Source: Rotaria sp. Silwood1 (Eukaryota; Rotifera; Eurotatoria; Philodinida; Philodinidae). From it: 64,000 nucleotides of DNA. A program made the position numbers and the translations under genes. Under the pieces are notes generated by a model. It saw only the letters and a list, made by a program, of their open reading frames with translations. It was not told the DNA's origin and ran no database searches. The stretch covers positions 1 through 64,000 of the forward strand of contig CAJNOP010000511.1 of the NCBI GenBank assembly GCA_905250075.1, in the 5' to 3' direction. This document shows, piece after piece, positions 39,327 to 50,053 of the stretch; within the stretch, counting starts at the first letter, position 1; each line of letters opens with the position of its first letter.

Positions 39327-42093
39327 TAATCTTTTCCTATTTGCTTACACGTACGAAGTATAAAATAAAATCTATGTACTAAGATCAAAAGCACATCATT
39401 TTAATTATTAGAAATGAGCTAAGCAATAAGTAATAGAGTGATGTTGTATGCATAAATATCATAAAGAATAAACAGGTTTCCTTTCTGATTGTTACCCATT
39501 CTATCCGAGTGCATTTTCATTTTACAAGAAATACTAAGCAGAGAGAATTTTTCCTGACGAGCCAAAGCGCTGCTACGGAGAAATATAATGAAAGAACAGA
39601 TGAAGAAAGTAACATAAGTTCTTCCTGACGTAGAAAAAAGTTAGTTAATGTGAATCAACAAGATAAAGACACTCGAGTGTTTCTGCATGTTCACATTTAC
39701 AAGAAGAATGAAATGAATGTATAAATATAGTGGTTAGGAAGAAAAAGAAAATGAGTCACTTCTGTGTTATCTGGCATTAAACAGCCTATTGATGAAACAA
39801 AGAAAACCTCTTTGTTTTGTATTATTATTATTATTTATTGTTCCACGATATTCAATGAGATTTTGCTCAATTATTTCGATCTGGAGAAACACTATTATAG
39901 TTCAAGAACGAAGATGACCCTAGTGACTTTGGATTTATACCAATCAATAGGGCACATTATGAGACATTCACCTACGCGAGAAATCACGTACTGACTTTAG
40001 TCAATGTTGGAGAGTTATTGAAGGTTACTGTGAATTTTCTACACAAAACCGATATCTCTTAGCTGTAGCTTCTCAAACGAGATATTCTTAAAAATAATAT
40101 ACAATTACTAAATTATTTAGATAGCTAATTTACGAGTCTGATAAATCCGTACATTTTTATATTATATAGATATTTAAAGTAAATATTACTTCACAGTTAA
40201 TTGCAAGGTAAAGGTCTTAGAGGAAAGCATTCAATCATATATTAAATTAGTACTGAGAATTATTAAAAAGTAACCATAATCAAACTAATTTACACCAAAA
40301 AGTTAAACGGTAAATTTATTTCTATTAAACGTTAAAGAGTAATTATTATGTCAAACTGTTTTCGAACTGTATATATATGCAAAATATTAAAAGTTGCTTT
40401 ATACAATGATTGTAACGTTTTTGAAAATGAGTCCTCTCTATCTTGTAATATTCAAAATATCTAAGTGTGTTTCTGAAATTTTGACATCGATCAGAGAACC
40501 TATAAACACTCTTAAGAGAATTTAAGTAATATTAATTGACTGCATTACGTTCAATAATGATGCTATTTCCAGTTTTAAAGTGAACTAAGTCTCATTTTCA
40601 AGTTTTCTGAAATTTAAAAGCTCCAAATAACATGATAGAAAAATCTATATATCCTTTTAAGTGTACTTGAAAGACATCCAACTACTTTCGGCACTCTCAA
40701 GAAAACACTCAAATCTTAAAAATACTATAAAATAGAGAGATCAGCTTTGTGTAAATCGAAAATTCTTGATTTCTTTGATCTATTGAGTATCTTCGAATGA
40801 AAATCCTATAAGAAAAGACTAGCTACGTACATAGTGTATTCTACCGACTAGTAAAAGCTACAAATCACTAGCGTTATTCATTCTCGAATTATTCAAAAGC
40901 ACTATCGAGTCTCTTTATTGATTCATGTTGTTTTTAACAACAAAATCATCTTTCAAATCAGAAAGCTATTGGCACGTTTGTCATTAATATTCTCGTTTAA
41001 ACTCAGTTACGCTTGTAATGAACTGTTTCTTTCTTATTTTCTCAAACACTAAAATCTTTGAACATTGCACAAAATTCTTTTATTATTCATCACATTTGTA
41101 CCAGCAATAAGCAAAAAAAACGAGAAAGAAACGTGTAATCTAACTTACAAGGTCAGTTGCTGAAAACATCATGATTCAAGTTGGTTATATACCTGAGCCT
41201 ATTTGATGAAAGCTATCGTACATCAATCATTCTAATAAATATTTCAGAGAACGATTCGATCGAATTCTATTGATGTGAATCAAACTACAGGTGTACGCAA
41301 ATATTCATATCTTCAACTTTCAATATTTTTACAAATGTAGACATTAACCATAAGTATGGTCTCGGTTAATTACAGTGTGCAATAGCAAGTGATTCATAAT
41401 AAACGATTATGCAGAGTAATGGGCTGTGGTGGCATATTTAATAGTACAATTCAAAAGAGCATTTTTAGTGCATAATTTATGTCATATTCGATTTGTACTT
41501 TGTAAAAGAAGTCAATCTTTTTCTAAATGAAAACACTGATGTGACAAGCTGAAAATGGATATGAAAGCAGTGGCCTAGTCAAGTGTTCTTCAAGTATTGA
41601 ATCATTTCTCAGCTTAATACTTCTAAGAATTAAACAATCAAGGACAGTGAGAGTACAATATGTATAAGATGCTCGACAACAATCAATAGTCAATGAATAA
41701 AATTTCCACTGAACTATACTATGTCAACAAATTTTGGCTTCAGACATTGTGAGTTAAAATAAAAAGAAATATTTTTGTTGAATCTAATTATAAATACGCT
41801 GTAACTTCAATATGATTCTATTATCAACTAGATCGTACAACAGTTGATGATGAGATCATATTCCGTTCGTAATTTTAGATATTCACATAATACTTTTTTG
41901 TCTTTGTCACACACTAAAATTGCTGAAAAAAAGGTATGAAACACTATTTGAATATACTTATTGAGATATTGCTGCAGGTGAAGCAAATTTTTGTACGCTG
42001 AAACGTGGCAAACTCTGCAGTGTAAGCCATTGTGATATGTCAATATTTCGAATATTTTCAATAACTTGAACAGCTTGCTCGACTGTTTCGAAT
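39327..42093. other. gene-free interval
   Basis: About 2.8 kb of AT-rich sequence upstream of the protease gene. I see no supported exon, repeat or RNA gene. The 76-codon frame at 39764 lacks a domain, splice context and coding-like codon use. Confidence 0.5.
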
Positions 42094-42178
42094 GGGGTGT
42101 GGGTGGAGTGTGGGGTGGGTGTGGGTGGGTATGGGTGTGGATGTAGATGATGTTTTCTACACACACACCCACACCCAG
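42094..42178. repeat. head-to-head telomere-type palindrome, locus 4
   Basis: GGGGTGTGGGTGGAGTGTGG begins a G-strand tract that runs to about 42142. After GATGTAGATGATGTTTTCTA, a short C-strand tract (CACACACACCCACACCC) ends at about 42176. The two arms are unequal. Confidence 0.75.
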
Positions 42179-42429
42179 ATTGAACAGAATTTCATTGTTT
42201 TTTATCTATATGTCTTCTAGTTCAATTAGAATTAAATACATGTTTAGATCGTATTCTATATAATGAAACTCATTCATTTTTCAAATAAATAAAGAGATAA
42301 CAACTTAAATCTCCAGCATAATTTTCAATTTCAAAAGTTCTTATTTAATTTATTTACAGATAATTCAACAAACCATCGTATAAAGACAAAAAAACAAATT
42401 GAGTACTGTTCCCTTTTTTAAATTCATCA

Positions 42430-43020
42430 TCATCCCACAAACAATAATGTAAGAACGACATATTCTTATTTCTTCCATTCAGCTTCTTGCATTTCTATTC
42501 ATTCTTAATTAGCCTACACCAAATGATCAAAACTCTATTCCAGACATCTACTCTAGATTAATACTTGCCGTTATACGACCTGCACAACGCAGAACAAGCA
42601 GTTCCATGAGACAAACTATCTTCAACAATATCGCAACAATTACAATAAAATTTTTCCTTCCGTCAACAATCCAAAGAAAACCAACCATATAGAAACATTG
42701 AAAGTCTAGCTCATAAAGACTCAGATGGTTACTATGCATTGCTCTGACCAACGCATCTACCAAAATGACATGTACAAACCACCACAAACATAACAGTATA
42801 AAAGACAAAACAAAAATACAAAGACAACCTCAACAACTACACAAAAACAGACCAAGAGGATGCAATTTTACAAATGCATCCCAATTACATAAACAACCAC
42901 AAAAACGTCACAAACACAATCCAGAAACAAAAGACATGACACGACTACTGTCAACGACACAATAGCACCTTACAAAATAGCCAACTCTTCCCTGGCACCA
43001 ATCGACAATAATTCCACAAT
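42430..43020 (+). other. A/C-rich, G-poor segment
   Basis: About 600 bp of the plus strand is dominated by A and C with few G, for example ACAAACCACCACAAACATAA at about 42773. No neighbouring stretch shows such a skew. No convincing protein is encoded. It ends shortly before the hammerhead-like motif at 43227 and may be the body of the same element. Confidence 0.5.
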
Positions 43021-43226
43021 CAATCGACGAATCTTCTATCAGATAATGCTATCAGAGAACCATACTTTTCGCAATTTTTCTATATAACCAAACCTGTTAC
43101 AGTAATATTTAGTGCCGCCTTATAAGATTTGTTTCAGCAACATTGAAATACTATAGCATCTTGGTAGCTATACACACCCAAGATATATTTTGTTTTGGAT
43201 TTTATCTTATCGAAAATTCAGAATAG

Positions 43227-43282
43227 ACAAATCATCTGATGAGTCCCTTAAGCAAGGACGAAACCGGTCAAGCCAGCTTCTT
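43227..43282 (+). ncRNA. hammerhead-ribozyme-like motif, second copy
   Basis: CTGATGA (43236-43242), stem II GTCC/GGAC with loop CTTAAGCAA, GAAA (43260-43263), then CCGGTC with the GTC cleavage triplet at 43267-43269. Core bases and stem II are canonical, better than the copy at 36.06 kb. Stem III is only ACCGGT, as in dimer-forming minimal hammerheads. Stem I is poorly paired here. The shared stretch CCCTTAAGCAAGGACGAAA shows both copies belong to one family. The motif runs straight into CCCACA-type repeat. Confidence 0.6.
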
Positions 43283-43807
43283 CACCTCCACACTCATTCG
43301 TATCCGCACCCACACCCTTTTGTGATCGCTAATAGAAGTTTATCGTATGGGTGTGGGTGTGGATGTGTGGTGTGGGTGTGGGTGTGAGTGTAAGTGTGGT
43401 GTGGGAGTGAGTGTAGTTGTGGTTGTGGGTGTGGGTGTGAATGTGTTTACTATGTAAGACAACATTTGTAGCTAGTCAACACCCACACCCATACCCACCT
43501 ACACCCACACCCACCCCACACCCACAGGGTGTGGGTGTGGGGTGGGTGGATGAGGTACGGGTGTGGGAGTGATGTATGAGTGTTGGGTGTGGGTAGAGAT
43601 ACGGGTGCGGAATGTCGGTCTTTTTCTTGACAATACCCACACTCACACCCACACCTCACCCACCCACACCCACATTCCACCCTCATCCCACCGACATCCA
43701 CATCTACATCCGCACGCTCACACCCGCGCTCCATTCATATTCACCCACACCCACACCCCATCCACACCCCACACCCACACCCTACACCCCACACCCCACA
43801 CCCACAT
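43283..43807. repeat. compound telomere-type array with alternating orientation, locus 5
   Basis: Five blocks alternate: C-strand 43283-43317, G-strand 43347-43446, C-strand 43479-43526, G-strand 43527-43611 and C-strand 43634-43807. Two G-to-C turns have short unique centres. The C-to-G turn at 43526/43527 has no spacer (CACCCACAGGGTGTGGGTGT). The left edge follows a hammerhead motif and the right edge interrupts a transposase reading frame. Confidence 0.85.
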
Positions 43808-44248
43808 CGAAAAAGTTTCTGGTCTATCTTTTCTTCGTTCATATGTAATTAAACTATGTAATTTAGCTTCATTAATTGAACTTTGTGGATGATTTATAAT
43901 CAATGATTTTTTAATTTGAGCTTCTGTTATTCTACATTTGACATGATTACATACGCATTGACGTATTGGTGACGGTAATCTTGTTGTTGAATTTCGTTCA
44001 TTTTCTTCATGTTTATGTGTGTTTCTTGACATAATGGTTGCCGATTGCATGTGGTTGTCCGCCACAATAATTTTAATTTCAAATGAACATAATGGATATT
44101 TTCTGTATTCGCTGCATTTAAATGAGTATTTGGTTTCCCTTTTTAAATCTGATCGTCGATATTGACAAACATTTTATTTTGTTGTTGCAAAGTCTTTTGC
44201 TTCTTCATATGATTTAGCGATGTGTAACAATGTCCATTCTGTAGACAT
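43808..44248 (-). pseudogene. MULE-type transposase, N-terminal relic cut off by telomere repeat
   Basis: From ATG 44248 the minus strand reads MSTEWTLLHIAKSYEEAKDF, meets one in-frame TAA (44174-44176) and continues for about 120 codons. A C2H2-type zinc motif is visible: FKCSEYRKYPLC, then about 30 residues on THKHEEN. This resembles the FLYWCH/FAR1-like fingers of MULE transposases. Helical sequence follows (ITEAQIKKSLIINHPQSSIN). The frame ends abruptly at 43808, where TGTGGG repeat begins in the same strand sense. The DDE catalytic domain is absent and does not resume beyond the array. Assignment to MULE rests on the zinc-finger pattern. Confidence 0.55.
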
Positions 44249-44638
44249 TTTTAGTATGCTATGGTTGCTTATGACGGGACACATCTTAAAAGTGTTCTTA
44301 GTTAATTGGATCATTCAGACCGGATAAGATTATCTTTTTTTATTTAAGCTTGTTTAATTGATCAATCAACGTTTATGATAAGTATATGATCTATCATAAA
44401 TCTGTTATCCATAACTCATAACAGTAACTCCCGATCGCTCACTACGAGCTAATTAGTTTGGTGATCAAATGTATCATTTTTTGATGATCAAAAGTATATT
44501 TTCCCGAAAAAAGTGATCGAATTTTTCTCCCAAAAAAAAAGAAAGCTGAATCTTTTGAGGCATAAATCTAAATGATTTTCTATGTAAAATGATTCAATTT
44601 ATTGAATCACATAATAATTCTTTTTTTTATTGTTTTAG

Positions 44639-47600
44639 ATCGGTTTCAACAACAACAATATCGAACAAGTCAACAGCAAACAATACAATAAAGTAATATG
44701 TAGGTATTAGTTTTAATATTTTAACTTTTCTTTGTTTTTTTTATTCATGTGGAAGGTGGGAAGTCCTTCTTTTAGTTTTTTTGTATTTTAGGAAATGAAC
44801 AGTCAAGAAAAAGATAGCAGAATGGTCAGTTATATTAGTATTTTATATCATCGTTTAATATTAATTTTTTTTCTTTTCCTTTTTAGACGACATCATCCAA
44901 CGTCAAAGAGTGAGTAATTTTTTTTTCTTTTTATTTTTTGAGATGAGACGGGTTAGGGTGAGCCTCAGAAAAGTGAATGTGAGTAGAGAAGAGTGAGTGA
45001 TGTCTGTTGAGGTTAGGTTCGCGTTATAAGAAGAACTTCCGGGTAGTCCATAAAATCCCGACCAGGAACTGACTTGGTGTCCGTGGCACACGATCGAACC
45101 CTAGACTTATTGACACAGGGCATTGGATGGGTGCATGTGGATGATGTGAGTCTTTTCGCGCGTACAAATAGAATAGCTATGAATTCATTTTCATTCAATC
45201 ACGATTTATTAGTAAGAGAAAGAGAAAAAATAAAAATAACCATCGTAATGAGTTCATTCGATATTAAACTTTTGTACTCGATGATTTCCGTGATCGACGA
45301 CATAGAGATTACCATATCGATCAAATGACAGACCAATGGGACAACTGAGTTGATTCGATCGTGCTCCTTGACCGTTTCCACCAATGATGACACTTTCCTG
45401 TGTGGCTCCTTTTAGCCAACGTATGATGCGATGGTTCCAGTAGTCAGCCACATAGACAGTGCCCAGTTGATCGACAACGACTCCTTGAGGACGATTCAAT
45501 TGTGTAAGATTATTTCCTTGTCCTTGATTACTGGCTACAACAATACCATGTTTTGCACCTTGTTCCCATTTCATTACACGATGATTTCCAAAATCAGACA
45601 CATATAATGAATGATCTCGATCAACAAATACATAGTGGGGATTAGAGAGTTGATCGAGATGATTTCCGTATCCATTGCCACCTGCAACCACTGTTTCTTC
45701 AGTGCCACCAATTTTATATCGTCTCACTTCATGTTTTTTCCATTCGACGACATAGAGAGAACCATTCTCATCCATTGTCAAGCCCCAGCAAGAAATATTT
45801 GAAATAATTGTTTCTCTGCTAGCACCATTTTGACGAGGCCAACGAACTACTCTTTGATTTCTGTGATCGCTGATGATGAAACTATCCCTTTCTTTGTCGA
45901 CAATCACATCTACTGGGTAGCTTAACTGATGAGCTTCATTTCCATGTCCATTTTCACCAGCAACTACTTTTCCATTCGTTGCACCAGATTTCCATTCCAC
46001 AATACGATGATTACCAGAATCAGCGACATAAATCGTTTGATCATCGTTGACGTACAAACCGCATGGGTCATGGAGTTGATCGATTTCACAGCCATATCCA
46101 TTTCCCCCAGCAACAGTGATACCATTCTGTGACCATTTTGCATTCGGATGAATATCAGGTGAACTTGCACGTAACGGTACTGAAATAAAACAAAAGTATG
46201 AAGTAGAAATAAACATCAACTTCATTGAAATGAGTCCTTATCGTTTGTTTTGAACAGTATTAAACTGTTCTCAATTCTAAAAACTTATACTTATGACCTG
46301 ATTAGAATCTGGTTTTTCTCAATGTTGAAAATAAATATTGTTGGTTTTTTCAAATTTTTTGTGTTAGAATCCTTAGTTTGACTAAAACTAGCTAAGATTT
46401 AACTTGTAAGATGTAAAAGGCTTAATAATACATTATGAGGAGAAATAAATCTAACAGGATAATGAAATTTTCTTTTATATCGAATTTTTCGAACATATTC
46501 ACTGATTTCGTTAGTTCGAGTTTGAAATATATTTAGATTTTGTGTCATCAATTTAAAAATCATTTCATTTTTTTTTTGTTTGGATTTTAATAGATACATA
46601 TTTAAAAGTGAACTTTTCATGTACCTGTTTTATTTTTAAAATAAAATATTTCATCGAATTTCTTGTAGGAAAGAATCAGCGAGTGTTATGACAGAATTTG
46701 AACGTAAGTAAAAATAATTGAATTATTCAAATAGATCTTTGAAAAGTAACGTACGATGCAAAAGTAATGGTACGAAACGTTGATTCTTATTTCTCTTCGA
46801 GAGACATGTACTCAAACAAATTTTTTTTTACCAAAAGATAGAGCTTTTCCTCCTCTTTCGAATCGTATATAAAAGAGAGGCACCATCAAAACATATCGGC
46901 ACTTTTCATGGAATTTTGAAAAGAAAATTTTGTTATCAGTCGATAGATAATTTTCTTCTCTTTCGAACGATGTCTGATTTATGTTCGTTACACATTCCTG
47001 AGTGAAATGAGACAAAGAAGAAAGACACACTGGTGCAATTAATTTGCAACTTTTATATGAATTCGTCAAAAACATTTTGCTAGACAATAATTAATTTGAT
47101 CTTTCCGTACTCATTAAAAAGCCTTTGTAAAACTGTAGTTACTTCACCTTTTATAAACTCGTTAAAACAGCTTGTAAAATGATAATTAATTATACTTAAC
47201 AAGCATCCATAAGACGTTTTTGACTGATTCATACAAAAATTGCAAATTTTTTGTGCAAGTATTTTTCTTTCTTATTCCTCTCATTCCATTTACGAATGTG
47301 TGACAAATATAAATCATACACCATTGGAAAGAGGAGAAAAAGCTCTATCTTTTGGTGAAAAAAATTTCTTTCAGCACCCTATGTCCCGAAGAGAAATAGG
47401 GATCAATATTTTGTGCCATTAATTTTGCATCATACGTTAAGTATTCTCTTATTATTGAGTAGAATACCTTTCGATGTATGAGATGATTTTACAGTACAAC
47501 AGTTGTTATCACCTAATTCGTCATAATACTTTTTCTACAATCAATCGGTCTATCCATAATTCGATCGATCACTTAAATAGGATTGAATGTTTATTTTATT

Positions 47601-49879
47601 CATGAATCTCAAACAAACAAGTAAATATTAAACCAATCTATTGAATTTAAACAGAACTGAACAGTAGAGTGTTTTTAATTGTTTGTAGAAAGACTAATCG
47701 AAGTGCTAAATAAGATAAATTTAGATAAAAAATACGTCAGTTCAAATTTTAGTAGACAAAAAGAACTCAAACAAATCTCTCCCACTTAAGTTTCAACGAT
47801 GAATGAGCTATTGTATACAGTTAAAATATATGTGTATATATTGAACTCTCAAAGTTAAATTCGTTTTTTCAGACCAGAAAATTTGTTATTCGAATGAATA
47901 ACTCGTATATCATTTTAAAGAAGAAATCACAAGAAAGCATATCTCAATTCTTTTTCATTTTATCTTCGATTTGGTTGATGTCTCTGTTTCAAAAAGAAAA
48001 TTTCTGTCAATATAGACTAGAGTCATTGAAAAAATATAAATAATTTTCGTTAGTGAAACTTCATGCTAGCTAAAGCTAGAAATGAGAAACGATACAGCTA
48101 AAATCACTTAATGTCTTAGAGTTTAAAATTTAATCTCTACGAATCTTGTTTATTCTACAATGTAGCACAAACAATGATCTATATACGAATCATCAAATAT
48201 TTTATTCTGAATTCATTTCTAATGTATTACACATTTTCAACTTAAAGGGGTGTGGATGTATGGGACACAGATTTTTAAACAATAGCAGATAAAATGATGG
48301 TTCCATTAAGAGAATCAAGTCAAGTATTGTAAGTCAGATCAGCGGAGAATGTTAACACGAGTAAAGAAAACTTTCTAAATAAATTAATGCTGTCAAGTTT
48401 CGATCACGGATCGATTTCGAACTTTCTACAATTAAGTATTTCGCTTCTTTACAAGACAATACGAATCTCCTATCGAAACCTTGATTTAAAATCTTTGCAA
48501 GTTTGTGTTTTGTAAGTTATCCAATAAGTGTAGATTTTTGAGGATTCTAACAAAAAAACGATCGTAAAGATTTTATCATGATTTTACCTATTTTGTTTTC
48601 AACGTCCTAATCAAAACTACTTAGTCTTTCATTCGTAACATGAATCTCAATAGCAATAAGTGTGAAGATTTCTTCTTCAAATTTTTATTCTATCGCATTC
48701 TGAACTGGTTAAATCCTAGAAGAAAGTTGTTTTGTTTGTCTAGAATTTTCTAAAGGTTTATATTGATACCGACTTGAGCTTTAGACTAGAAACAATACTT
48801 CTATGATTATATCTTGAATGGACAGTTGAAAAATCCTGCAATTCAAATATTACTTTTAATGCACATAATCATTACATTGACTTTTTTTTATTAAATAGTT
48901 CTTTTTGGAACTGACAAATCGTTTCATAATACCTGCTCATAGTTTGGATTATGTATGTAAAAAAAATTAGAAGTAGACTTTTCTTTATGTCAATGGAACC
49001 GATGAAGTTAATAAAAAAATGTCATGCAGTTTTATAAACTTCCTAAAAATAATAACATTTCTGCTCATTCATTTCTTTCATCGTGGATCTCGGTTTTATC
49101 TCTGATAAATCCTTTTTTATGATAAGCCTTCTTCCCTCCAGAGTTTCAAGAGTTTGACTAGCTCTGTTTGTGAATCTCAATATTTACAATGTTCAAAATT
49201 ATAACATTCGGAATGAATCAATTGAAATAATTTCATCCTTTTTAATTTATTTATGAAGAATCCAGCTATAATCGAGATCTTGATTAAATTTAATACTATT
49301 AATCAATTTTCATTTATATTATGTGATGTCATGCATTTTTAATATGTTAATGTCTCAGTGCAATTGGAAGAAATACATTTTAGTATTATTTCTTTTCTTC
49401 GATCGACAAAAAGATACGTGTAAAACCGCATGAGAACTATGATTAGGTCAATAAGAGTGATATTCAATCAAAATTTATTGTAAATTATAAAAGTAGATGA
49501 AAATCATCAATTTAAAAGTGATATGTGTCAAAAAATTCTACGGTAAGGGTTAGAATTAACACAACATATCTAATTTTTTAACCGAAGAGATTATGGAATC
49601 TAAAACGCTAGAATATATAAAATTCGACTAGATATTTTTATTTTCTACTTATTTATAGATGATGACATAGAGCTGTATGAGATAATTACTAATACTATAG
49701 ATTTATTTCAATTAAATCAAACTTGTGAAATATCCGGCTATAATATTGATATAATGACATTCTTTGTTCCATATGTCTTGTCTATGTTATTTCAAATGAA
49801 CTCAATACTACATAAATATCAATTACTTGATGATATTAGAACAATATATAAAATTATAACGAATTTCTTTTATTTTTGA
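44639..49879 (+). CDS. unidentified gene of very small exons hosting a nested gene
   Basis: Five exons flanked by clear AG and GT sites keep one frame: 44639-44692 (54 nt), 44792-44824 (33 nt), 44887-44909 (23 nt), 46669-46703 (35 nt) and 49659-49879 (221 nt with stop). They give about 121 residues. The N-terminal part is polar (GFNNNNIEQVNSKQY, SSNVKEKESASVMTEF); the last exon encodes a helical, mildly hydrophobic domain (ELYEIITNTIDLFQLNQTC, VPYVLSMLFQMNSIL). The start is uncertain: a 12-nt first exon (ATGATTTTCTAT, 44572-44583) with a GTAAAA donor would fit in phase, or Met in exon 2. Introns 3 (1.76 kb) and 4 (2.96 kb) are unusually large and contain the NHL gene and a foldback element. 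No family is recognised. Confidence 0.55.
45015..45130 (-). repeat. possible tRNA-related SINE fragment
   Basis: On the minus strand, TGTGTCAATAAGTCTAGGGT is followed by TCGATCGTG, so GGGTTCGATC resembles a Pol III B box. A convincing A box and a tRNA fold are missing. It is called only because such heads are common in SINEs. Confidence 0.2.
45254..46225 (-). CDS. NHL-repeat beta-propeller protein
   Basis: A single open frame of 323 residues from ATG 46225 to TGA 45254. After a short hydrophobic start (LMFISTSYFCFISV, a weak signal peptide) come about six NHL units. Each has the pattern Q-L-x-P-x-G-hydrophobic-D ... YVAD-x-GNHR-hydrophobic-W, as in YVADSGNHRIVEW, YVSDFGNHRVMKW and YVADYWNHRIIRW, separated by VVAGGNGYG-type turns. 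NHL propellers bind proteins or RNA; secreted forms are very numerous in bdelloids and their ligands are unknown. A TTTCAG inside the first codons could be an acceptor, so the true N-terminus might come from an upstream exon. The gene lies antisense within intron 3 of the small-exon gene. Confidence 0.88.
   Translation of the reverse strand: MKLMFISTSYFCFISVPLRASSPDIHPNAKWSQNGITVAGGNGYGCEIDQLHDPCGLYVNDDQTIYVADSGNHRIVEWKSGATNGKVVAGENGHGNEAHQLSYPVDVIVDKERDSFIISDHRNQRVVRWPRQNGASRETIISNISCWGLTMDENGSLYVVEWKKHEVRRYKIGGTEETVVAGGNGYGNHLDQLSNPHYVFVDRDHSLYVSDFGNHRVMKWEQGAKHGIVVASNQGQGNNLTQLNRPQGVVVDQLGTVYVADYWNHRIIRWLKGATQESVIIGGNGQGARSNQLSCPIGLSFDRYGNLYVVDHGNHRVQKFNIE
46749..47437. mobile_element. TA-flanked foldback/MITE, 689 bp
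   Basis: The left end ACGTACGATGCAAAAGTAAT and the inverted right end ACGTATGATGCAAAATTAAT continue to match for about 300 bp, including CACCAAAAGATAGAGCTTTT-type blocks. TA borders both ends (46747-46748, 47438-47439), as expected for a Tc1/mariner-type insertion. The similar peptides in the two arms are just the two copies. It sits in intron 4 of the small-exon gene. Confidence 0.8.
47440..49658. other. intronic, no feature seen
   Basis: AT-rich sequence inside the last intron of the small-exon gene. One short TGTGG-type tract (GGGGTGTGGATGTATGGG, 48246-48263) is the only notable item. Confidence 0.4.
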
Positions 49880-50053
49880 AAATATTGATATCATATTTTT
49901 TATGAATAAACAAAGACAGAATTACTCAGAAAAATCACACATCACTATCAGTTTATGTAGTCAATATATGTAATATATTACAAAAGATAGATACGAATGT
50001 GTAAAATATAAACAACAAATCTCAACTTATTGCTTTATCTGTTACTTTTCTTA

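Noticed and set aside
45015..45130. tRNA gene suggested by a GGGTTCGATC B-box-like string.
   Set aside because: No cloverleaf or A box could be built; listed only as a weak SINE-like fragment.
46812..47422. Two similar peptides on opposite strands, first taken for a duplicated gene.
   Set aside because: They are the two arms of the TA-flanked foldback element and are both interrupted.
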